Shown one piece after another: positions 1 to 7,882 of a stretch of DNA of 64,000 nucleotides (the first letter of the stretch is position 1; each line of letters begins with the position of its first letter). The position numbers and the translations under genes are program-made. The DNA is from Shewanella sp. MTB7. Its GTDB lineage: Bacteria; Pseudomonadota; Gammaproteobacteria; Enterobacterales; Shewanellaceae. The stretch lies in NCBI RefSeq assembly GCF_027571385.1, contig NZ_CP085636.1, positions 2,356,001 through 2,420,000 on the forward strand, in the 5' to 3' direction. The notes under the pieces were generated by a model that did no database searches, was not told the origin of the DNA, and saw only the letters and a list, made by a program, of their open reading frames with translations.

Positions 1-1532
1 GTAAACGTGCGCCTAAGAAGCCTAAACTGTCATTGGTTAATCGCATACTTGAAGGATCTAACATTGGCCGAAATATTATTTTTGACCAAGCAGGAAAACA
101 GGTACAGAAAAAGACCCAAGGCAACTTTCCTGCACCAGATAAAATTATTGACTGCGTTCGACAAGGTATGGCTAAAGGTATGGTGAAAGGGCTTGAAGTT
201 GAAGCGGGTCACTTTTCCGAACTAGTGTTGTCTAAAGAATCTGCAGCACTAAGAAGTATCTTTTTTGCCACCACCGAGATGAAGAAAGAGAGTGGCGCAG
301 GTGATGCCAAGCCACGCAATATCAAGAAAGTGATGGTATTGGGCGGCGGTTTGATGGGCGGTGGCATTGCCTCTGTCACAACGACTAAAGCCAAAATTCC
401 AGCGCGTGTTAAAGATATCAGTGAGCAGGGGCTGAGTAATGCACTGTCATATGCTTACAAGTTGTTAGATAAAGGGGTAAAGCGTCGTCATATGACACCC
501 GCTGTGCGAGATAATATCATGTCCTTAATGACAACAACGACTGAGTATAAAGGCATTAAAGACGCAGATATCGTGGTTGAAGCGGTATTTGAAGATTTAG
601 CTCTAAAGCACCAGATGGTGAAAGACGTAGAGCGTGAATGTGGTGAGCACACTATTTTTGCATCGAACACCTCTTCATTACCTATCTCTCAAATTGCAGA
701 AGCTGCCAGTCGCCCTGAAAATGTGATCGGTTTACATTACTTCTCTCCAGTCGAGAAAATGCCGCTCGTTGAAGTTATCGCCCATAAGAAAACATCGGCA
801 GAAACAATTGCTACTACGGTTTCCTTTGCCCGTAAGCAAGGTAAAACACCGATTGTGGTTCAAGATGGTGCAGGCTTCTATGTGAACCGAATTTTGGCTC
901 TGTATATGAACGAAGCTGCACAGCTTCTTCTTGAAGGTAAATCTGTTGAAAAATTAGATAAGGCGCTGGTTAAATTTGGTTTTCCAGTTGGCCCTATGAC
1001 TCTACTTGATGAAGTTGGCATCGATGTTGGTGCTAAAATCTCACCTATTTTAGAGCGTGAGCTTGGGGAGCGCTTCAAGGCTCCAACAGCCTTTGATAAG
1101 CTACTTAGCGATGAACGTAAAGGTCGCAAGAATAACAAAGGCTTCTATCTTTATGGCAACAAAGCCAAGAAGGCTAAGCAAGTCGACACTTCTGTTTATG
1201 GAGTATTAGGCTTATCGATACCAGCTAATAGTGACGCTAACGCCAGTGAGCTTGCTGAAGTGTCACAGCGCTGCGTAGTACAGATGCTCAATGAGGCTGT
1301 TCGTTGTCTGGAGGAGGGGATCATTGCTTCACCAAGAGACGGTGATATAGGGGCTATTTTTGGCATTGGCTTCCCACCATTTCTTGGTGGGCCATTCCAC
1401 TATATTGATACTTTAGGTGCCACAGAGTTGGTGACTAAACTTGAAGCTTATCAAGAACAATTTGGCGATAGGTTTGCACCATGTAATCGTCTGAAAGAGA
1501 TGGCTTCGGGTAGTGAAAAGTTCTTCAATTAG
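1..1532 (+). CDS. fadJ: Fatty acid oxidation complex alpha subunit FadJ, C-terminal part (5' end outside window)
   Basis: The reading frame is open from the first bases, so the gene begins upstream of the window. The visible part, about 509 codons, covers the linker after the enoyl-CoA hydratase half and the whole 3-hydroxyacyl-CoA dehydrogenase half. The NAD-binding loop [10 protein letters not shown] lies near position 340, SNTSSLPI near 665 and [13 protein letters not shown] near 735, and the C-terminal dehydrogenase repeat contains [15 protein letters not shown]. The wording [10 protein letters not shown] and the end of the protein fit FadJ better than FadB. The family catalyses hydration of enoyl-CoA and NAD-dependent oxidation of 3-hydroxyacyl-CoA in beta-oxidation, in complex with the thiolase FadI, whose gene normally sits just upstream. 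A hairpin terminator follows. Confidence 0.93.
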   Translation, partial: KRAPKKPKLSLVNRILEGSNIGRNIIFDQAGKQVQKKTQGNFPAPDKIIDCVRQGMAKGMVKGLEVEAGHFSELVLSKESAALRSIFFATTEMKKESGAGDAKPRNIKKVMVLGGGLMGGGIASVTTTKAKIPARVKDISEQGLSNALSYAYKLLDKGVKRRHMTPAVRDNIMSLMTTTTEYKGIKDADIVVEAVFEDLALKHQMVKDVERECGEHTIFASNTSSLPISQIAEAASRPENVIGLHYFSPVEKMPLVEVIAHKKTSAETIATTVSFARKQGKTPIVVQDGAGFYVNRILALYMNEAAQLLLEGKSVEKLDKALVKFGFPVGPMTLLDEVGIDVGAKISPILERELGERFKAPTAFDKLLSDERKGRKNNKGFYLYGNKAKKAKQVDTSVYGVLGLSIPANSDANASELAEVSQRCVVQMLNEAVRCLEEGIIASPRDGDIGAIFGIGFPPFLGGPFHYIDTLGATELVTKLEAYQEQFGDRFAPCNRLKEMASGSEKFFN

Positions 1533-1594
1533 ATTTTGTGGCGGTAGCCTGAGCTGGTTTGTTGGGTTATTGCGACTTTTTCTGTTTAAAAATG

Positions 1595-1620
1595 CGGCAA
1601 GCTATTGCCGTTTTTTTTTT
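1595..1620 (+). terminator. Rho-independent terminator after fadJ
   Basis: The arms CGGCAA and TTGCCG enclose a four-base loop and are followed by ten T residues. It lies about 60 bases after the fadJ stop codon. Confidence 0.85.
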
Positions 1621-1739
1621 GCCTATACGGAAATAGTTAGCCTACTTTAGACGGTATTGTTATAGGTTACAGGTCAAGGCCCTGTGCAGATTGTATTGCC
1701 ATATACTTCTAGTACACGGCTCTGTGTTACGGCAATTAG

Positions 1740-1925
1740 TGTTTCAGTGGCATGATGGGAGCAACTGATTCTTGCAAAGAACATGCTCTGGTATGTTCCC
1801 GACATACTTAAGACCATGGAGATCAGGTGTTGCGAATGCACGACTGGATGGTCTATTCTGTTCCATACAAAATGAGACATTTCTTCCTTTCCTTGGAAGT
1901 CAGATTCAGGAGGTAGAGTCACGCA
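1740..1925. repeat. Degenerate intergenic element, copy 1
   Basis: This stretch after fadJ has no convincing gene. By eye it aligns with part of the gene-free region at 26850-27010. Shared blocks in the same order include GTATGTT...GACA..A..TAAGAC (1792-1817 here), a GATGCAC/AATGCAC block, a GGTC...TGTT.CC block (1850-1883) and an AGGAG block near 1908. Identity in the best blocks is roughly 60-70 percent. It could be a relic of a mobile element or of a structured RNA; the class is not resolved. Confidence 0.35.
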
Positions 1926-2010
1926 GGAGTCGTTACTTAGGATGCTAGAGCCGAGCAGAAATTAATGACCTTGGCCTAGAGGCGCTAAACTCTCGCTGAG
2001 CGATCACATC

Positions 2011-2030
2011 TTTATACCGGTTGGTATAAA
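2011..2030. promoter_or_regulatory. Perfect 8-4-8 palindrome, possible operator
   Basis: TTTATACCGGTTGGTATAAA is a perfect inverted repeat with 8-base arms and a GGTT centre. The ATACC-N4-GGTAT form resembles operators of TetR-type regulators. No gene for a regulator is nearby and no gene reads away from it, so its target is unclear. It has no T-tract and is not a terminator. Confidence 0.35.
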
Positions 2031-2062
2031 AGGGCTATCAATATAATCTCATTATGTAACGA

Positions 2063-2092
2063 ATAAAAATGGAGCCTAGGCTCCATTTTTAT
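2063..2092. terminator. Bidirectional terminator closing the repeat-protein unit
   Basis: A perfect 15+15 palindrome centred at 2077/2078 has the core GGAGCCTAGGCTCC flanked by A-rich and T-rich tails on both sides. On the minus strand it lies about 30 bases after the 39-codon ORF and would end the transcript of the repeat-protein gene and that ORF. Confidence 0.8.
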
Positions 2093-2122
2093 CTCAGTAG
2101 TTCACATTTTAGCTGTTGAACT

Positions 2123-2242
2123 CTAATGCCACCACCCCTTGGCAGGGATAATTTCCAAGTGATTAAGCCCTTCAGGAAGTTGTACTTGTTTACGCTCTGT
2201 TTTATTGATAAAACCAAGAGCTTTCATTATTGAATCAAACAT
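2123..2242 (-). CDS. Small 39-residue ORF behind the repeat protein
   Basis: This ORF begins with ATG at 2242 and ends with TAG at 2123. A Shine-Dalgarno AGGAG at 2254-2250 lies seven bases upstream; a second ATG at 2248 is too close to it. The product starts MFDSIMKALGF, has a charged middle (NKTERKQ) and ends with AKGWWH. It has no signal peptide or clear membrane segment; the first 12 residues could form a short amphipathic helix. It starts only 18 bases after the stop of the secreted repeat protein on the same strand, with a shared terminator behind it, so the two are probably cotranscribed. I do not recognise a family. It could be a modified-peptide precursor, a small partner of the repeat protein, or a conserved small cytoplasmic protein. 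Confidence 0.6.
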   Translation of the reverse strand: MFDSIMKALGFINKTERKQVQLPEGLNHLEIIPAKGWWH

Positions 2243-2260
2243 AATCATTCTCCTAGAATT

Positions 2261-3025
2261 TTAAGCAATGTCAGAGTTGATGAATTTAACATGTGGAACT
2301 CTGGCTGTTTGTAACGGCTTAAATTTAACATGTGGAACTCTGGCTGTTTGTAGCGGCTTAAACTTCACATGTGGAACTCTGGCTGTTTGTAGCGGCTTAA
2401 ACTTCACATGTGGAACTCTAGCTGTTTGTAGCGGCTTAAACTTCACATGTGGAACTCTAGCTGTTTGTAGCGGCTTAAACTTCACATGTGGAACTCTAGC
2501 TGTTTGTAGCGGCTTAAACTTCACATGTGGAACTCTGGCTGTTTGTAGCGGCTTAAACTTCACATGTGGAACTCTGGCTGTTTGTAGCGGCTTAAACTTC
2601 ACATGTGGAACTCTGGCTGTTTGTAGCGGCTTAAACTTCACATGTGGAACTCTGGCTGTTTGTAGCGGCTTAAACTTCACATGTGGAACTCTGGCTGTTT
2701 GTAGCGGCTTAAACTTCACATGTGGAACTCTGACTGTTTGTAGCGGCTTAAATTTCACATGTGGAACTCTGGCTGTTTGTAGCGGCTTAAACTTCACATG
2801 TGGAACTCTGGCTGTTTGTAGCGGCTTAAATTTCACATGTGGAACTCTGGCTGTTTGTAGCGGCTTAAACTTCACATGTGGAACTCTGGCTGTTTGTAGT
2901 GGCTTAAACTTCTCATGTGGAACGCTTGAAAGAAGTAACTGATTAGAATTCGTTGATGGGATGTCAAATGCCATAGTGGGTGCTGATAATATCAGGGCGA
3001 TAGATGTAGCTAATACTTTAATCAT
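2261..3025 (-). CDS. Secreted protein of 16 tandem 13-residue cationic repeats
   Basis: The 254-residue product has a clear Sec signal peptide (MIKVLATSIALILSAPTMA, predicted cut before FD), a 15-residue spacer, 16 full copies of a 13-residue unit and a broken 17th copy (VPHVKF) followed by INSDIA. The consensus unit is VPHVKFKPLQTAR; the first copy has E for V at position 4 and the fifth has TVR for TAR. Each unit carries two Lys, one Arg and one His and no acidic residue, so the mature protein is very basic. Arg at the end of each unit would let a trypsin-like protease release identical peptides. A purine-rich stretch (GAGAGAAG) precedes the ATG. No processing enzyme or dedicated exporter is adjacent. 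I recognise no family. Possible roles are a multi-copy peptide precursor, a polyanion- or metal-binding surface protein, or an assembling fibre. Confidence 0.8.
   Translation of the reverse strand: MIKVLATSIALILSAPTMAFDIPSTNSNQLLLSSVPHEKFKPLQTARVPHVKFKPLQTARVPHVKFKPLQTARVPHVKFKPLQTARVPHVKFKPLQTVRVPHVKFKPLQTARVPHVKFKPLQTARVPHVKFKPLQTARVPHVKFKPLQTARVPHVKFKPLQTARVPHVKFKPLQTARVPHVKFKPLQTARVPHVKFKPLQTARVPHVKFKPLQTARVPHVKFKPLQTARVPHVKFKPLQTARVPHVKFINSDIA
2282..2923. repeat. Tandem array of 39-bp units, 16 full copies plus a partial
   Basis: The array encodes the 13-residue units of the secreted protein on the minus strand. Units are nearly identical at DNA level; differences are mostly single silent changes, such as CTGGCT versus CTAGCT and AACTTC versus AATTTC on the plus strand. 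The unit length is a multiple of three, so gain or loss of units keeps the frame. There are no unique spacers, so it is not a CRISPR array. Confidence 0.95.
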
Positions 3026-3172
3026 ATTATTCTTCTCTCAAGTTATTGAAAACACCAAATCATGTTTTCGAATTATTAAAGGTTGCCATTATTTTTGACA
3101 CTTGAGATGAATGTTGCAGTTGTTATGCCATGTTTTCAATACCTTGTGCTTTTTGTTGTGTATTGTGTTTAT

Positions 3173-6100
3173 TTAGGTTGATTTTCTGTATTTTTGAACT
3201 ACGTCAGACTCGATGAAATTTTTATTCAACAGTTTACTAAAGTCATCCTCTGTTACAGGCTTACTAAATATGAACCCCTGAATCTCTTCACAGTTCAACG
3301 CTTTAAGTATACTGAGTTGTGATGCATCCTCAACGCCTTCACCAACGACTGAAAGCCCCATGTTATGGGCTATAGTGATAATTGAATCGACCATTTTCAG
3401 ATCTCTATCTGATTTGTCGATATCATCGACGAATGCTTTATCAATTTTCAATGTATGGATTGGAAAGCGTTTCAGATAGGAGAGTGATGAATAACCAGTG
3501 CCAAAATCGTCCAATGCTAAACTGACCCCCATTTTAGAGAGTTGCTGCATCACCTTAATCGCTTTCTCTGGCTGCTTAATGACGGTTCCTTCAGTGATCT
3601 CAAGTTCTAGGTTTTCTGCTGGTAGCTGAGTGAGTCGTAAAATTGACTCTATTCTTTGTTGTAGATCTGGCAGTGCGAATTGATACGATGATAAATTGAC
3701 GGCAACCCTACCATCAAATAAACCTAAACTGCGCCATTTTTGTGTGGCGAAGCAGGCCTTCTTCATAACGAGGTCTCCAATATCAACAATCAATCCATTC
3801 TCTTCGGCTAAAGGAATAAATTCACTTGGGGGTATTAGGCCGTGCACTGGATGGTTTAGCCTAACTAACGCTTCCATTCCTGCCATTTTTCCGGTTTTTA
3901 AGGCTATTTTAGGTTGGTAATACACTTCAAATAGATCATCTCTGAGCCCTTCACGAATAAGATTTTCAACTTCTAATTGTCTGATTGCATTTCGATTGAT
4001 CGATTCAGAATAAAATTGGTAACGATTGCCACCGCCTGATTTTGCATGATACATAGCAATATCAGCTTTACGTAATAGTGCTTGTTCGTTTTGATCATCT
4101 TCTGGGTAAAGAACAATACCGATGCTTAGACCAACGACGACTTTTTCAGAGGTTATTTCAAATGGGCTAACAAAAGCATCGATAACATTATTTGCTATGA
4201 CTGCACTGGACCCGATATCCGGGTTATTATCGACTAAGATGGCAAACTCATCACCACCTAAACGGTAGATACTGGTGTGGTAAGGAACCGTCGCTTCGAT
4301 CCGTTTCGCGACTTTAATCAGTAGTTCATCGCCGACTTGATGACCCATAGAGTCGTTAATTTTCTTAAAATTATCCAGATCGAGTACCATCAATGTATGG
4401 TGGGTATCTCTTTTAACTAAATTTCCTAAAGTCACCATTAAGCTTGAACGGTTAGGCAAATTAGTCAGCAGATCATTGTTCGTCAGTTTTCTAAGTTCTT
4501 CCTCTTGCTGCTTACGACGCGAAATATCTGAAAAAACACCAACATAATGTGATAATTGACCTTGTTCGTCATAGATAGCATCAACGGTTAGCTCCATCAA
4601 GAAGCTGGTACCGTCGCCTTTAGCAGATTCAACATCGTTACTCCAACTCCCTTGTTGGTGTAAGATGGAGCGAATTTGTTCGGAATAGCTATCTGGGTAT
4701 AGATCGAATTTAAATAGGGAGCTTATAAATTGTTCTCTAGGTATCAGGCTCAATTCACAACAAGCTTCATTGACCTCAACAAAAATAAAGTTATTGTCTA
4801 AAATAAACATGCCTTCGGATATATTGGCGATGGCGCGTTCAAACAAGCGAAGCTGTTCTTCGGCATTTTTAAAGTTGTTAATATTCTTGATTGTTCCTGT
4901 CATACGTAAGGGGTTGTCTTTCTCGTCTCGTTCGACTATTTTTGCTCTGTCTAAGATCCATACCCATTCGTCGGATTTACCTTTAACTCGATATGCCGCT
5001 TCAAAATGGTCAGTTTTACCCGAGAAATGACTATTAAGGGCTGTAGTGACACGCTCTTGATCCATAGGATGAATGTTACTCTCTTCCCCGTTTTCTCCTG
5101 ATCTTTTACCGTCTCTGGGGAATTCTAATGAGCCCCAGATGTTAGATCTGTATATCTGTCCGGTTTCAATATCCCAATCCCACATCTCATCGCCGCTTCC
5201 CCACAGAGAAAGTTTGAGTCTCTCTTCTGATTTTGCTATCTGTTTTTGAACTTCACGGCGACGAAGAATAGCTTGTACGATCACAGCAGAAATTATTAGT
5301 GTGACAATGAAATAGACTAGCTTTGCCTGCTTAGACAACCACCAAGGTGGGGTTACCAAAATATTTAGACTTTTTATCTCTCCTTGACCTTGAGTCAAGG
5401 GATCAAAAGCGTATATGTTAAAAGTATATTCACCGGGTGAGAGGTTAGTGTAAGTTGCTGAGTTTATTCCTTCAGAATGAATCCAAGATTCAGATAGTCC
5501 CTGCATTTGATATATGTAGTCAATGTCTTTACTCCCATGGCCAGGGCTATTAAACTTCAGTGTAAAAGGGTAGTCAGAATATTTTAAGAATATTTTTTCT
5601 GTTGAGGATATGTTTTCTTTTAATATAGTGCTGCCAATACTGATTGGGACGTTAAAAACTAACAGATCTTTTATATTGACTTTAGGTGCTTTTGAAGAAG
5701 AAAAAATACTGTCAATATTCCTCATTGATATTGAACTGATGCCAGATATCCCACCAAGTAATATAGTGTTGTCAAGCTTTAGTATAGATTGTGCATTGTA
5801 CTCGTCTTGGCTTCCATAGTTACTTGAAAGTGATATTGATTTTTTACTTTTTATTTTGGTAATTATTAATTCTTTTATTGATGTAGAGTAAATGTAATTT
5901 TCATCTGAAAAAATAGAATAAATAGGTCTGTTGTTTGAATATATTTCTTCAACCTTGTTGTCGGCGTGACTATATTTTAACAGTGATGTGTCTGTACCAA
6001 AGTAAATATCATTGCTGTTTTGAGACAAAGCTATACTTATTACTATTTCTTTGGGGAAAATATTTTTAATTTCGCCATTTGTTATTTTGAAAAGTCCGCC

Positions 6101-7498
6101 TTGTGTTGCAACCCAAAGAGATGTTTTCGATTTTTTAATATCAAAAACAGGATTGCCAATATCAACATTGTATTCTACAGTAATTTGTTTGTTTTTAGAT
6201 ACTTCTATAACTTTTCCATTTGTTGTTCCTGCGTATATGCTTTCATTGAACTGTGAGTTGTCGATAGCAAAAAATGCTTCATTACTTATGACTTCTCTAT
6301 AGTGAGTTAGTTTATCAATTGACAATAAACCTTCTGTTGTCGCTACAAATAAGCTATCTCCTAAAGTGGTCACCTGTTTTGGACCTTCAACATTGGTATT
6401 ATATTTAGTAATTACTTCATTTGATTTGTTATATAGATCAATATTCTTAGATCCAGTTGTTACTAATATGTTTGATTGTAATCCTTTAGTTATTGACCAA
6501 ACGTTTTCATTTTTTATATCTAAAGTCGATACTATATTGTTATCATCATAATTTACTAGGAAACCTATATTGTGAGTTGTTATATAATTTGTTTTTTTTC
6601 CTCTTATAATTTTAGGATTTGTAATTTTGATGTTTTTTAAATCCAACCTATTAATGTTTATTTCTGTGAAGTCACTATTAATAGAGTAAGTGTGTTGATC
6701 TTTTATAGATATGTATCGATCTGATAATGCTGTGAGATTTGAATAGGTATTGTTATTTATTTTTTTTATTTTATCTTCCGAGATCTGAAAGACACCCTCA
6801 GGTTTTACCATTAGGATTTCATTATTCATATTTACTATATCTGTCGTATGGCTACTTAACAATGTTTGTTGATGATTTTTAATTAATATAATGTCACCTA
6901 TATAATTTCTTACATATAGATTTTCTTTATTAAAAATTATTTTTTTTATACCATTGAAATCACCTTTTATGGATTTTATAAGATCTAGTTTATTATTTAG
7001 GAAGATAATTTCATTTTCTGTCCCGACTACAATCTGAGCATTGTGCTCTGTTATCGTCCATATTGGCTGAGTGCGTAGGTTATTAGCTAGAGTAAAGTCA
7101 TCGCTAGTTTTGTTATAAATGACTAATCCTTTGTCAGTGCCTACAAATAAATTAGCACTTATCGAAAAATAAATACTTCTAATGAATGAACTCGGTAGAG
7201 AGTTTTCTTCTTTGGAAGAAAAATAATGTTTAAACTCACTGCCATCGAAGCGGTTTAGTCCATTCAAAGTTCCAATCCAAGCAAAGCCCTCAGAATCTTC
7301 AACAAGTGAAGTCACTGTACTTTGAGAAAGCCCTTCCGAAACACCATAGTTTTTTACTTTTAAAAGTTTTGGTGTGTGAATAGACTCTATAACTTCCTGT
7401 TCAGTTATAGAGTTAAACTCTACAGCAACCGACTGGCCAAAAATGCACAGGGTCAATAGTAAAGATATGGTTATTTTCATAAGCGCGTTAGGCATCAT
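3173..7498 (-). CDS. Periplasmic-propeller sensor with PAS, GGDEF and EAL domains
   Basis: This 1441-residue protein has a signal-like N-terminus, then about 600 residues of repeated short beta motifs typical of the two-component regulator propeller (opening with GVSEGLSQSTVTSLVEDSEGFAWIGT, only partly quoted: GLSQSTVTSL). A Y_Y_Y-type domain ends near residue 715, a transmembrane helix lies near 716-745, and two PAS domains follow. The GGDEF domain has an intact RLGGDEFAIL and the EAL domain an intact MEALVRL and DDFGTGYSSLSYL. It would sense a periplasmic or outer signal and make or break c-di-GMP; with both motifs intact the net activity cannot be told. The sensor half is visibly more AT-rich than the output half. 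The start has only a weak ribosome site, and MKITISLL six codons on is an alternative. Confidence 0.9.
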   Translation of the reverse strand: MMPNALMKITISLLLTLCIFGQSVAVEFNSITEQEVIESIHTPKLLKVKNYGVSEGLSQSTVTSLVEDSEGFAWIGTLNGLNRFDGSEFKHYFSSKEENSLPSSFIRSIYFSISANLFVGTDKGLVIYNKTSDDFTLANNLRTQPIWTITEHNAQIVVGTENEIIFLNNKLDLIKSIKGDFNGIKKIIFNKENLYVRNYIGDIILIKNHQQTLLSSHTTDIVNMNNEILMVKPEGVFQISEDKIKKINNNTYSNLTALSDRYISIKDQHTYSINSDFTEININRLDLKNIKITNPKIIRGKKTNYITTHNIGFLVNYDDNNIVSTLDIKNENVWSITKGLQSNILVTTGSKNIDLYNKSNEVITKYNTNVEGPKQVTTLGDSLFVATTEGLLSIDKLTHYREVISNEAFFAIDNSQFNESIYAGTTNGKVIEVSKNKQITVEYNVDIGNPVFDIKKSKTSLWVATQGGLFKITNGEIKNIFPKEIVISIALSQNSNDIYFGTDTSLLKYSHADNKVEEIYSNNRPIYSIFSDENYIYSTSIKELIITKIKSKKSISLSSNYGSQDEYNAQSILKLDNTILLGGISGISSISMRNIDSIFSSSKAPKVNIKDLLVFNVPISIGSTILKENISSTEKIFLKYSDYPFTLKFNSPGHGSKDIDYIYQMQGLSESWIHSEGINSATYTNLSPGEYTFNIYAFDPLTQGQGEIKSLNILVTPPWWLSKQAKLVYFIVTLIISAVIVQAILRRREVQKQIAKSEERLKLSLWGSGDEMWDWDIETGQIYRSNIWGSLEFPRDGKRSGENGEESNIHPMDQERVTTALNSHFSGKTDHFEAAYRVKGKSDEWVWILDRAKIVERDEKDNPLRMTGTIKNINNFKNAEEQLRLFERAIANISEGMFILDNNFIFVEVNEACCELSLIPREQFISSLFKFDLYPDSYSEQIRSILHQQGSWSNDVESAKGDGTSFLMELTVDAIYDEQGQLSHYVGVFSDISRRKQQEEELRKLTNNDLLTNLPNRSSLMVTLGNLVKRDTHHTLMVLDLDNFKKINDSMGHQVGDELLIKVAKRIEATVPYHTSIYRLGGDEFAILVDNNPDIGSSAVIANNVIDAFVSPFEITSEKVVVGLSIGIVLYPEDDQNEQALLRKADIAMYHAKSGGGNRYQFYSESINRNAIRQLEVENLIREGLRDDLFEVYYQPKIALKTGKMAGMEALVRLNHPVHGLIPPSEFIPLAEENGLIVDIGDLVMKKACFATQKWRSLGLFDGRVAVNLSSYQFALPDLQQRIESILRLTQLPAENLELEITEGTVIKQPEKAIKVMQQLSKMGVSLALDDFGTGYSSLSYLKRFPIHTLKIDKAFVDDIDKSDRDLKMVDSIITIAHNMGLSVVGEGVEDASQLSILKALNCEEIQGFIFSKPVTEDDFSKLLNKNFIESDVVQKYRKST

Positions 7499-7882
7499 TT
7501 TTAGTTTAATTATTAGTTAGTAATGCGGGAGCAACAGTTACTTAACCTTACCTTTTCAGAAAGTGAACGATTTGTCAAAGTATCACTTGCTTTTACGGTG
7601 ATAATTTTGACTATTTTTATTTTAAAAAACGAGCTTTATTCTGAATAATGTATTCAAACGTTGTTTTATCATGATTTTCTTTGCTTATTAGTGATTAGTA
7701 TTGAGTGGAAGGCTTCTTTTATGATGATATATAAACAGCTTGATACAGCTATTAATTGACTAAAATTTACTCGGTGTAGTTTATTGTTATGATGAGAAGC
7801 TTTATTCATGTAAGGGGATAAGTTCTCACGGTTAAATTCGACAAATTGCCGATAACCGCGAGCCTTATTGTTTCAAGAAGTC
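7499..7882. other. Intergenic region, 384 bp, no gene seen
   Basis: This lies between the M16 peptidase stop and the start of the GGDEF/EAL gene, both on the minus strand. It is AT-rich, holds no ORF with a ribosome site, and probably contains the promoter of the GGDEF/EAL gene. I saw no clear terminator hairpin or operator. Confidence 0.5.

Noticed and set aside
1674..1922. Minus-strand 82-codon ORF after fadJ
   Set aside because: The translation has no protein-like pattern or ribosome site and lies in the degenerate repeated element.
2282..2923. CRISPR array
   Set aside because: The units are contiguous 39-bp copies with no unique spacers, and no cas genes are present.
2268..2942. Plus-strand ORF through the 39-bp array, giving Cys-rich repeats
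   Set aside because: The minus strand has a signal peptide, a ribosome site and a distinct C-terminus. The plus-strand frame is open only because the repeat lacks stops in that frame; it has no signal or ribosome site.
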